This document shows, piece after piece, positions 17,001-23,295 of a stretch of DNA of 64,000 bases. The notes beneath the pieces were generated by a model. It made no database searches. It was not told where the DNA came from and worked only from the letters and a program-made list of their open reading frames with translations. A program made the translations under genes and the position numbers. This stretch comes from Nocardia sp. NBC_00565 (GTDB lineage: Bacteria > Actinomycetota > Actinomycetes > Mycobacteriales > Mycobacteriaceae), in NCBI RefSeq assembly GCF_036345915.1, contig NZ_CP107785.1, positions 7,936,001 through 8,000,000 on the forward strand, read 5' to 3'. Positions within the stretch are counted from its first letter, which is position 1. Each line of letters starts with the position of its first letter.

Positions 17001-20000
17001 GCGGTGGCGGCTCCAGAGACGGGGCTCGAGTGGGTGTCGGCGCGTGTTCTGTTGTGAGAGAGCCATTTTCGGAGTATTCGGAGCGAGCATCGGGCCGCGC
17101 GTGAGATTGGTGGGCGTCGGCTTCAGTCATCGAATCCGGGCGTGCCCACCGCGGCGGCTCTGATTCCGGTGCGCGCGTCGTCGACGTTACCGGGCGGTCG
17201 ACCGGACCATGGTGCGGTGCAACCGATTCCGGTTCTATTCCGTCGTTTCTCCCTGTTCCCGAGCGATACGCTTCAGTTCCGACTCCCCCCAGGCTTGCCA
17301 GATCTTGACCTGCTCCTCCGATGCTGGACGACGCCCCTTCGCTTCCAATGCGGCTCGGTGGGCGTCCATCTCCCGTACTGCTTCCTGACTCTCGGGGTCG
17401 GGGTTGGACTGGCGCAGCGTCGGGCCGAGAATTTCTAGCGCTATCTGTTTCATTTCCTCTGGACTGATGGCCATCGGGAGTCCTTCCTAGATCGGTGAGA
17501 CGGATGATGTGTTTGCCCGGGTCGTGCGGGCGTCTACCCGGCTCGAACGACATGTGATCGACCCGGAACTGGTGCCCCGGCGGGAAGATGATCTCGGCCT
17601 GGTTGAGGCTGGCCCAGGAGATGTCCTTACCGTAGCGGGACTTGATGATGAGCTCGACATTTCCGCCTGCCATCGAGGTTTCCTTGTCCGAGGACGCAAA
17701 GCCAGGATCGATGACTACCGGGTCAGACCTATTGGGGTTGTAGTACTGGAGAAACCTCTTGAGAGCTGCGGGGTCGTCGATATACAGAGATCGATAGACC
17801 ACACCCTGATGGTCGGGCAGTTTGTTGTAGGCGTTGACCAATGCCCGGATCTCGAGATCGTGTTTCGCCAGCAGCGCCTCGTCACCGTTGCGCATGGCTT
17901 TGTTGGCCGACTCGTTGAGCACGACATCCTGATTCCGGCGGATCAGCTCGATCTCGGAGTCGGACAGTCGGGCCAGCTCCGGATATTCCTCGATGCTGTT
18001 GCGGGACCGGATATCCTGCGCTTCAGGACTCACCGGGTGGTCGCGCGCGTATTCGCGTTCGGCGATCGGGTCGTGGTAGTCCGGATTGGCGTAGTACGGC
18101 TTGCTCTCCACCGGCAGCTTCGGCCAGTATTTGGCCTCATCCGGTCGCGCCGCCGGATCGCCTCCAGCACTGTGGTTATCAGGATCTGATGGGTGGCTGC
18201 GGCTCGCCGCCGGGTCGTGAGAGCCGGGATCGGGGAAGGCGTGCTCGCCTCCGCTGGGCATTCCGGGCCGAGGCGAATGACCAATGATCGGTTCGGGGAC
18301 CGATGTGTCGCGGCGCTCGCCGCCCTCGGTTAGGAGGCGATTACCCCGTTCTGCGGCCATGCTTTCTCGCGTTTGGCCCGGAGCATGATCTGTCCCGCCG
18401 CGGACCGGAAAATCACGTCCTCCGGTTGGTCCGTGCGGGCGGTGTTGTTGGTCGTATCGATCGTCAGGACGCGGTCGAGGTTGTCCCTCGTCTCCCCGAA
18501 CTGGTATGCCACCTCGTTCGGGTCGTTCCTGATTCGGTTGTAGTAGATCAGTAGCGCCATCGTGTGGTCCCCATAGTGTGTCGTACCGTTCGCCGCTGCG
18601 CGGCGCCGCAACCGGTGCCCAGTTGTGGTCGATGTTGGCGTATGCGTGGGCCTCTTGATAGAGCGCCCCCGGGTTGTCGCGATAGTAGTTCGACTCCGCG
18701 AGTTCGTGTTCGAACAGCACGAGATCGGCGGGGTGCGGCCTACCGGATCGCAGTCGGATCCATGCTTCGGCGATGTCGGGGTCCGCGTCGTAGCGTCGGT
18801 GTGCGACGGTTCCGTCATAGTCCTGGATCGGATGTTCTTCGCGGAACAGGTGGTTCTTGATCTGCTGGACATCGTCGTGTGTGAAGTGCGTCCTGTCGAC
18901 GCGCGGATGGTCGGCGAGAACGCTGGCGATGTCGTCGATATCACGGTCGTCGCTTCGGAAATGGTCGTAGGCGTTTTCGGCCCATTCGAACGCCGCGAAG
19001 TCGTCGCGTGGCCGGACCGCTCCGCCCGAATAGGCGAGGTCCGGTTCGTCTGGTACGGCGGTGTCACGGGGCGAGTGATCAGTCGAATCCGTGTGTGGCG
19101 AGTCGCTGCGGCGCTGGCCTGGTGTCGAAGAACCTGCACGGATGTCACCGCTGGAAGGCGGGTGCGCAACGACCTGCGGTGCCTGGTCGCCCGTGCCCTC
19201 GGTCCAGGTGTCACGAACTTCTGGCTCGAGTGTGTGATGGTCTGTGCCGTCGGGCCGGTCCGAAAGATCGGCGGCTCGTCGATCTGGGACGCTGTTGGGA
19301 TCGTCGCCTGATGCACGGTGGCTGCGGGGCTCTGTATTGCGGTCCGCGGCAGGCGTATTGCGGTCGGCGGTAGGCGCACGGTTGGTAGCAGATTCTTGGG
19401 GGCGGGGCGCGGTGTGTTGTCCCGTGTCCGGGTTGCGCGAACTCGCCGAGTTTGCGGTCTCTCGTGTCGGGGAGGCGGTGTCACGTGGACCCGGCAGGTG
19501 GGTATCGGGTCGACTGGCGGCTGAGTTGGGGTGTGGTGACCGGTCCCCAGTCCCGTTGCCCGGTGTCCGCTCAGTCGGTTGGTGCGGTCCGGAATCGAGA
19601 CGTGGTGTGCTGCTGCTGGTTTCCCGTGCCGGGGGCGTTGCCGCCGTCCGATCCGGTGTGTCGATGCTGCTGGATGATCGAGGAGTATCGCCGGGGCGCT
19701 GTGAGGTTGTGGCGCGATCGGACGTGGCGGGTGTGTCTGATCGGGGCGAAACCTCCGAACGCTGGGGAACGTCGGTGGATGCCCGAGCCGTACTAGCAGG
19801 CGAGGGACGGTCGCCGACGGGGGTAGCCGCGTTGGAGACAGGTGTCGCTGTCCCCTGCGCGACTTGTCGGTCCGGTGTGGGTGCCGTGGTTGTCGCCGAC
19901 GATGCCTGTCCTGCGGCGCCACGGTCAAGGGCTGAGTGCCCTCCGGTACTGCTAGCGGGGGCGGCAGATGAGTCGGAGGAAACGGAACGGCTGTCGGCGG

Positions 20001-21258
20001 TATGGCCGGTTCCTGCTGAATTGGATTGGGCCCCAATCGGATTGTCTTGGCCGACGGCAGTGGAGTTCGGGCCGTGGGTTTCCTGGACTCCTGTTGTGGT
20101 CGCGGCGGCCGACGAGGTCGTTTCCGAGTGCGTTGCGCTGGACGAGGACGCGGTGTCGGTGTGGGTTTGGGGCGTCGGTGTGGATGCGGTGGCGGTCGAG
20201 GGGCGCTCGCTGCCAGTGGTGACTGGGGGTTCGTGGGAGGTGTCGGTGTGAGTGCTGGCTGGGGTCGTGGTGCCGGTCGATGATCCGGTCTCGTGCGTGG
20301 TGACAACTTCATGTGGTTTGACGCGACCGAATCCGGCGCCTGCGCCGTCGGCGACGGTGCTGAAGTCGACGTGCCCTCCGGACGTTGCGAAAGCGGCTGC
20401 GGTGTTGCCGGCGATGTTGCCGGGGACTGCACCCACGCCGCGGGTCAGCACTCCGCCCAGCGAATTCGATCCGACGTCGGTGCCCACCGTACTGGCCAGA
20501 CTCTGGCCGGCCTTTGCCGCGATCGGCCCGGCCACTGCGCCGGCAATGGCGCCTGCGCCAGCGGATCTGCCAACGGAGCCCAGGTCGAGGCCGTCGCGAT
20601 TGCCTTCAGCGATCTGGACACTCTGGGCGGCCAGATCCGTGCCCGCGCCGAAAGCCGTGCCAAAAGCCGAGCCGCCGGCGGCTTCACCAACGATCTTGGC
20701 AGCCAGTCTCGATGCCGCCTGCTCACCCAACTGGCTGGCTGCTTCCAGACCGACTCGCTCGACGAGAAATGCCGCGCCTTTGGCAGCAAGCTTGTCGATC
20801 AGCTCTTGCACCGTCTTACGGATGATGAGCTTGACGGCGGCAGCGGCAGCGAGGTCGGCGACCTGACCAATACCGGGCACGAATGCTATCGCCAACATCG
20901 CGGCCAACGAAAAGTAAATGGACAGCTTGGCGTACTCGATATCGGTGGCACCGTGTTCGAGTTGCTGGGCGAAGCTGTCGCAGGCAGTGATGAGGTTCTC
21001 TAGATCGCTGCCGTCTCCGCCTGCGACATCCTGCCAGTACGTGGACATCGCATCGTGGATCTTGCCGTCGATAGCGGACAAAGCGGTGTTCATCGCTTGA
21101 TCGGCAGGACGCTGGAGTTCTCGCAGGGCATTAGCCATGTTCGACCAGTGTTCGGCTGTTCGGCGCATGGCGTCTTCGTCGCCCTCGGGCCAATGACCGA
21201 CAAGGAAGTCCTCCAGCCATCCCAGCGGGCCCGGAAGATGCGGAAACCACAGAGTCAT
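13825..21258 (-). CDS. giant type VII-type polymorphic toxin frame with three successive toxin domains
   Basis: One frame of 2477 codons is open from ATG 21258 (GGGAC upstream, 12 bases after the WXG100 stop). Residues 1-330 are a WXG100-like, CpnT-type N-terminus with long hydrophobic alanine/glycine helices. About 330-740 is a Ser/Thr/Pro linker. About 745-900 is toxin domain A with H851-E-L-A-E855 and a distal HAYANIDHNW. About 1040-1258 is an ADP-ribosyltransferase with R1156 (VYRSL), S1189-S1190 and Q1220-A-E1222. About 1760-2145 ends in a papain-fold deamidase-type domain with C1989 (SNDCSDC), H2101 and D2118. Small genes are nested out of frame over residues 900-977, 1262-1342 and 2153-2331, where this frame looks non-coding. 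Whether the natural product stops earlier is open. Confidence 0.7.
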   Translation of the reverse strand: MTLWFPHLPGPLGWLEDFLVGHWPEGDEDAMRRTAEHWSNMANALRELQRPADQAMNTALSAIDGKIHDAMSTYWQDVAGGDGSDLENLITACDSFAQQLEHGATDIEYAKLSIYFSLAAMLAIAFVPGIGQVADLAAAAAVKLIIRKTVQELIDKLAAKGAAFLVERVGLEAASQLGEQAASRLAAKIVGEAAGGSAFGTAFGAGTDLAAQSVQIAEGNRDGLDLGSVGRSAGAGAIAGAVAGPIAAKAGQSLASTVGTDVGSNSLGGVLTRGVGAVPGNIAGNTAAAFATSGGHVDFSTVADGAGAGFGRVKPHEVVTTHETGSSTGTTTPASTHTDTSHEPPVTTGSERPSTATASTPTPQTHTDTASSSSATHSETTSSAAATTTGVQETHGPNSTAVGQDNPIGAQSNSAGTGHTADSRSVSSDSSAAPASSTGGHSALDRGAAGQASSATTTAPTPDRQVAQGTATPVSNAATPVGDRPSPASTARASTDVPQRSEVSPRSDTPATSDRATTSQRPGDTPRSSSSIDTPDRTAATPPARETSSSTPRLDSGPHQPTERTPGNGTGDRSPHPNSAASRPDTHLPGPRDTASPTRETANSASSRNPDTGQHTAPRPQESATNRAPTADRNTPAADRNTEPRSHRASGDDPNSVPDRRAADLSDRPDGTDHHTLEPEVRDTWTEGTGDQAPQVVAHPPSSGDIRAGSSTPGQRRSDSPHTDSTDHSPRDTAVPDEPDLAYSGGAVRPRDDFAAFEWAENAYDHFRSDDRDIDDIASVLADHPRVDRTHFTHDDVQQIKNHLFREEHPIQDYDGTVAHRRYDADPDIAEAWIRLRSGRPHPADLVLFEHELAESNYYRDNPGALYQEAHAYANIDHNWAPVAAPRSGERYDTLWGPHDGATDLLQPNQERPERGGIPVRGDEGQPRPRPDDRYDQQHRPHGPTGGRDFPVRGGTDHAPGQTRESMAAERGNRLLTEGGERRDTSVPEPIIGHSPRPGMPSGGEHAFPDPGSHDPAASRSHPSDPDNHSAGGDPAARPDEAKYWPKLPVESKPYYANPDYHDPIAEREYARDHPVSPEAQDIRSRNSIEEYPELARLSDSEIELIRRNQDVVLNESANKAMRNGDEALLAKHDLEIRALVNAYNKLPDHQGVVYRSLYIDDPAALKRFLQYYNPNRSDPVVIDPGFASSDKETSMAGGNVELIIKSRYGKDISWASLNQAEIIFPPGHQFRVDHMSFEPGRRPHDPGKHIIRLTDLGRTPDGHQSRGNETDSARNSRPDAAPVQPRPRESGSSTGDGRPPSRIGSEGASSSIGGAGQDLASLGGVGTEAYRSGTGRNDGIEPESVAPHHGPVDRPVTSTTRAPESEPPRWARPDSMTEADAHQSHARPDARSEYSENGSLTTEHAPTPTRAPSLEPPPQRRGFDPEVHKYVARFDDGRLIPMDPFYSGEYNPHIGRYQPTQQEIAAARAHPPGESPHDIQVRNWLNTQRQSHPSDPAPESQPPAPQEPWRSSRTPESLPPITHAPTHEPTTPHPPTTPDPAPRQPVSPDHSQAQSHSVSQHAPESPSPHAPWTASRAPESPLPTPHAPAPESHSPTPPTQHSPETHRPISPAPHHSPTNVAPAPHNSPTHTPTPPHQPVARTPSTPHQRPPELSPHQVPPPHPRTSLAPPESPRSSTPPQVIESHTPVPPTPVRHADPAEHSAPHSDSRAPQQRGPQAHSSNDPQHPGRAPRPDQPGPHQGPQRLSPQEFQQAHQVRQIREWYRQQLPEGGHTTQVPTEHGANTKPAYDFRRYPDEHQGSLAVAGIKVHVTADRSVSPEQVARLWERAQLATDLTFNHGQRLLSGDRVLIDLVHTPDPAAANLHIHVSETAGPWHPDAHPDAIVQQLRDHLGLQTEPGQRGHGFSPDEIHQLSNDIAKANTPVTRGDIADSRVIGEGNLNDIEDPAYQHVVEDSVRAGNRFLVGADPHLYAEHINDGGPTKPGRSNDCSDCTMAILSTHNGRPMAAAPRWPDVLPDGSIDTRAGEALGLQRAEAWIGGTWQHFNDSGRSIPEQFQALHDWVAQQGPGASAYVHNAWHARDPQTGQKLYNPDGSPIMGGSHATAIVYPHGASGPMWVDAQPKPPIISDKPPAHLVDRSMGVRFMICDPNGGSHGGTTVPNRGTGPAVSGPGIPEFAVRRADFVPARMGVPSETHPGGDSAGHGSGPHQLRGEPGDGRGDGTPESGSVHDRGDVRPGDRSGPTGPGRPDLPTSHPDDNSTHTRGLRDDPVSSPDRVAGPTPGADRGIPADHHQAPAPYSADLGARDTRSGVGGMEIPSGRDLAGTGDLRGLGPDHGYPPPAAEWTTQSHTQSPGAESSAGVSFEAPLDRVSHSDLPTSRSGSAPGDRTIETGRPSQSDRVTDPDHALDRSPGIGRPPADRANGEVSEATGSDRGTSARDQQEARPPTNQHPRDPRIASPHESSSEHSQPREPDEGNDA
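14268..14801 (-). CDS. probable immunity protein for the papain-fold toxin domain (nested)
   Basis: ATG 14801 is chosen because GGAGG lies 5 bases upstream; an ATG at 14813 is also in frame. The 177-residue protein is clearly protein-like: FQTEEQVQQYLAQAFPSLQF, then FQHGWVCRPKLTPEEIARGM, SYVVNRETGVVTVHP and a basic helical end with AEWKSRQDGTWPEQGTFED. The GW strand and the V-x-R-E-T-G-V-V turn recall YrhB/Imm35-like immunity proteins, but that assignment is tentative. It starts in the last codons of the papain-fold domain and lies in the +1 frame of the giant toxin ORF on the same strand. It probably protects the producer from that deamidase-type domain. Confidence 0.7.
   Translation of the reverse strand: MVAQRFQTEEQVQQYLAQAFPSLQFEGPISFQHGWVCRPKLTPEEIARGMDLGLTSYVVNRETGVVTVHPSLDPFTIGEMYDQAIEAGQPVQGAQIYPHRTRTTIQRTQEDSEMIQYQVRIESLVQPPEPTEEFQLTITKHPLRIRPTWARATRAAAWAEWKSRQDGTWPEQGTFED
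17235..17474 (-). CDS. probable immunity protein for the ADP-ribosyltransferase domain (nested)
   Basis: ATG 17474 has GGAAGG 8 bases upstream. The 79-residue, all-helical protein (MAISPEEMKQIALEILGPTL, HRAALEAKGRRPASEEQVKI and WQAWGESELKRIAREQGETT) has typical codon use with G/C-rich third positions, whereas the giant toxin frame over the same bases is Ser/Gly/Arg noise. It begins where the ADP-ribosyltransferase domain ends (HIIRLTDLG) and is in the +1 frame. By position and size it is the likely immunity protein for that toxin domain. No family was recognised. Confidence 0.68.
   Translation of the reverse strand: MAISPEEMKQIALEILGPTLRQSNPDPESQEAVREMDAHRAALEAKGRRPASEEQVKIWQAWGESELKRIAREQGETTE
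18330..18560 (-). CDS. probable immunity protein for toxin domain A (nested)
   Basis: ATG 18560 opens 76 codons: MALLIYYNRIRNDPNEVAYQ, then FGETRDNLDRVLTIDTTNN and a strand-rich end QPEDVIFRSAAGQIM with a WPQNGVIAS finish. Third positions are strongly G/C-biased, so this frame and not the giant ORF is the coding one here. The ribosome site (GGGGACC) is modest. It starts within a few codons of the end of the HELAE toxin domain and lies in the +1 frame of the giant ORF. I recall similar short proteins following toxins in Nocardia, but no named family. Role as immunity protein is inferred from position. Confidence 0.65.
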   Translation of the reverse strand: MALLIYYNRIRNDPNEVAYQFGETRDNLDRVLTIDTTNNTARTDQPEDVIFRSAAGQIMLRAKREKAWPQNGVIAS

Positions 21259-21270
21259 AGGTGTCTGTCC

Positions 21271-21594
21271 CTACAGTGGCCGGTATTGGTCGGCGTTGTG
21301 TTGATCTTGGTTTTGGAGGCCGTTGGCGGTGGTGGTGATGTGGTCACCGGTTGTCTTCAGCTTGGTCGCCAGGTTCGCCAGCGCGGCAAGGCATTCCCCG
21401 ACGCTGCCCTGGCCGTCCCCCTGCGGATAGTTCTGCTCGAACTGTTGTCCGGGCTTGTCCTCACCCCAGCAGCGGCCCTCGGACTGAATCCCCTGCCGAA
21501 GCGTCTCCAAGGCCGAATTCACATCATCGCCCAGCTGCTCGAACTGCGGCGATACCGCGCGCAACCGGTCGGGATCAGCCCATAGTTCAGCCAT
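21271..21594 (-). CDS. WXG100-family type VII secretion protein
   Basis: The 107-residue, all-helical product (MAELWADPDRLRAVSPQFEQ with LETLRQGIQSEGRCWGEDKP) has the size and helix-turn-helix hairpin of WXG100 proteins; the turn carries C-W-G, with the W-G of the family motif followed by a D and a long second helix (AALANLATKLKTTGDHI). Such proteins are co-secreted partners or targeting factors for larger ESX substrates. It stops 12 bases before the giant toxin start, so it is probably the dedicated partner of that toxin. Confidence 0.82.
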   Translation of the reverse strand: MAELWADPDRLRAVSPQFEQLGDDVNSALETLRQGIQSEGRCWGEDKPGQQFEQNYPQGDGQGSVGECLAALANLATKLKTTGDHITTTANGLQNQDQHNADQYRPL

Positions 21595-21676
21595 GTTCGC
21601 ACTCCCTCATCAGGTTTCGGACAGTCTTCGACTTCGACGCTGTGGCAGCGCCTTTGGTTCCAGGGATCTAGTCAGC

Positions 21677-22120
21677 TCAACGGGATGGCTCGGGCGGCGG
21701 CGATGTCCGCGACAGCACCGCCTGCAGATTCCGCAAACTCGGTGCGCCCGGAATGATTTCGTTGAGATCGGCCATCCCGTCCACGATCGTTTTGATGGGC
21801 GCGAGCACCTTCTCGCGGGCTGCGGTCGCCGCCTCGACCGCGCCCCGGATCGCGGCATTGAGGTCCTCGGTCAACTGGTGCGGTGTGCTGCGACGGTAGG
21901 CGTCATCGGCGATGGTTATCTCCGTGACCATCCCGGATGAGTTCACCGTCACCCGCGCGAGATTCTTCGGTGTGGTCGCATGGATCTTCATCGCGGCCAG
22001 CTTGCGCTGGATCTCGCCCAATTCATCGATCTCACGGTCGAAGTCGTTCTGGATCGCATCCAATGCCGAACGCAGCCCAGCGTTGGCGGACCGGATCTGT
22101 TCCTGTTCCCATCGCTCCAC
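21677..22120 (-). CDS. YbaB/EbfC-like protein of the type VII locus
   Basis: GTG 22120 is preferred: GGTGGG lies 7 bases upstream, and it follows the previous stop (22125-22127) by 4 bases; a GTG further up would overlap that gene. The 147-residue protein has an N-terminal helix (QIRSANAGLRSALDAIQNDF), a segment EIQRKLAAMKIHATTPKNLA with a beta strand RVTVNSSGMVTEITI, and a second long helix, which is the build of the YbaB/EbfC family. These are nucleoid-associated in other settings; versions in ESX-type loci are of unknown role. The last 40 residues (LNEIIPGAPSLRNLQAVLSR) are an addition. Confidence 0.68.
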   Translation of the reverse strand: MERWEQEQIRSANAGLRSALDAIQNDFDREIDELGEIQRKLAAMKIHATTPKNLARVTVNSSGMVTEITIADDAYRRSTPHQLTEDLNAAIRGAVEAATAAREKVLAPIKTIVDGMADLNEIIPGAPSLRNLQAVLSRTSPPPEPSR

Positions 22121-22124
22121 GCGA

Positions 22125-22805
22125 TCACCCACCACCGGATTCTGTTGCGAGACGATTGCTTTCGGCAGCAGTCCACTCCTGCCACCAATTGGCCAGATCC
22201 GAGCCACGCAACTCCATGTTCGGGAAGCTTTCGCGGTTGACGATCACCCACGTCCGCTCCTGCGTGCATACCTGCTCGAGCACTTCCCGGCCCGAGACCG
22301 TCCGGCGCAGCCACGGGTTGACATCACTGGGCAACATGCCCGCAGAGGTATGAACCTCCAAGAGCGTGGATTCCCCTACGGCGTCCAGCGGCAAACCCCG
22401 CTGTCCATCTGGATCATCGGCGGGCAGAACCACGATGAGCTCACTGCGGCTGAACGCGTCGATGAATCGACCGATGTTGTTGAACCCGTACTCGACGCGC
22501 CACATCACCAACTCGAACTCGTTCGCGATGTCCCGACGTGCGTACTGCGGAGTCGGTATGAAATCCGGATTCAACCAGATCTCAGCGAATCCGCCCTTGT
22601 CGTCGGCCAACCAGCCACCGATCACATTGGTCTGCTGGATCGCCGATTTGTCGGCGGTCGGGTCCACGAAATGCTGCCACTTGCCTGGATTCGCATGTGC
22701 CCACGCGAAATCCGCGTCCGTCGGCTCGGGCAAGACCTGGGTATTGTCCGCCAGATAATCGGAAATATGGAGCGTGTCCTGTTTAGCCCGCTGGCTCAGA
22801 TTCAT
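22125..22805 (-). CDS. type VII secretion system-associated protein
   Basis: The 226-residue cytoplasmic protein resembles the SseB-like T7SS-associated proteins of Nocardia. After a short tail it reads AHANPGKWQHFVDPTADKSA, then VIGGWLADDKGGFAEIWLNP and a YARRDIANEFELVMWRVEYG helix, with a hydrophobic ELIVVLPADDP strand and VNPWLRRTVSGREVLEQVC. The conserved pieces are the P-G-x-W-x-x-x-V-D-P turn and the G-x-W-x-x-D strand. Its role in export is unknown. It is followed almost at once by the YbaB-like gene, and 130 bases separate it from the gene before. Confidence 0.6.
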   Translation of the reverse strand: MNLSQRAKQDTLHISDYLADNTQVLPEPTDADFAWAHANPGKWQHFVDPTADKSAIQQTNVIGGWLADDKGGFAEIWLNPDFIPTPQYARRDIANEFELVMWRVEYGFNNIGRFIDAFSRSELIVVLPADDPDGQRGLPLDAVGESTLLEVHTSAGMLPSDVNPWLRRTVSGREVLEQVCTQERTWVIVNRESFPNMELRGSDLANWWQEWTAAESNRLATESGGG

Positions 22806-22938
22806 AACCGCCCCCTACCACTCGTTCGGGCCGTGATGGACACACTTGGACGTCCCGGCCAGATCAACTCGCAACCTCATCTTCCGAAAACCACACACCT
22901 TGTTGCGCAGGCGAATAGAACCGCCCACTGATAGAGCC

Positions 22939-23295
22939 CTAGGTCAGCCAGGACTTCGGTGAGCCATAACCTTCTTCCCTGGCCTCGTCCTCATCGGTCC
23001 AATCGGTTGGCATCACGTAGTTGTCCCTGCTGTTCTTGCGCCCGGCCGCCCTAGCCCGGTCGGCGGCTTCGCGTAACAGTCGATCATGCTCGGCACGGGC
23101 CTCGTCAGCCGCTCTTTGTTCCGGGGTCTGCTGGTGCTGTTGTTCGCGCTGGATCAGCTCTTGGCGGACGTCGTCGAACACCTCGGCACCGCTACGAGCG
23201 GTCCGCGCATCGGCGTCGAGAAACCGGTTGAGTACCGTGCGTGAAGCCGCTGTGTAGTCGGCGACGATTCGGTCCATCTCGGCCGCATAGTTCAT
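22939..23295 (-). CDS. hypothetical helical protein of the type VII locus
   Basis: The 118-residue protein is almost wholly alpha-helical with a central Gln/Glu/Arg-rich stretch (QELIQREQQHQQTPEQRAAD) and an acidic end. ATG 23295 overlaps the stop of the upstream WXG-type gene by 4 bases, so translation is coupled. No signal peptide and no cysteines are present. The E-Q-R-x-x-D coiled-coil character would suit a chaperone or a substrate-binding partner. No family was recognised. Confidence 0.6.
   Translation of the reverse strand: MNYAAEMDRIVADYTAASRTVLNRFLDADARTARSGAEVFDDVRQELIQREQQHQQTPEQRAADEARAEHDRLLREAADRARAAGRKNSRDNYVMPTDWTDEDEAREEGYGSPKSWLT

Noticed and set aside
18330..20432. A 700-codon minus-strand frame overlapping the toxin linker
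   Set aside because: Only its last 76 codons (18560-18330) are protein-like. The first 620 are an Arg/Pro/Thr shadow of the toxin frame.
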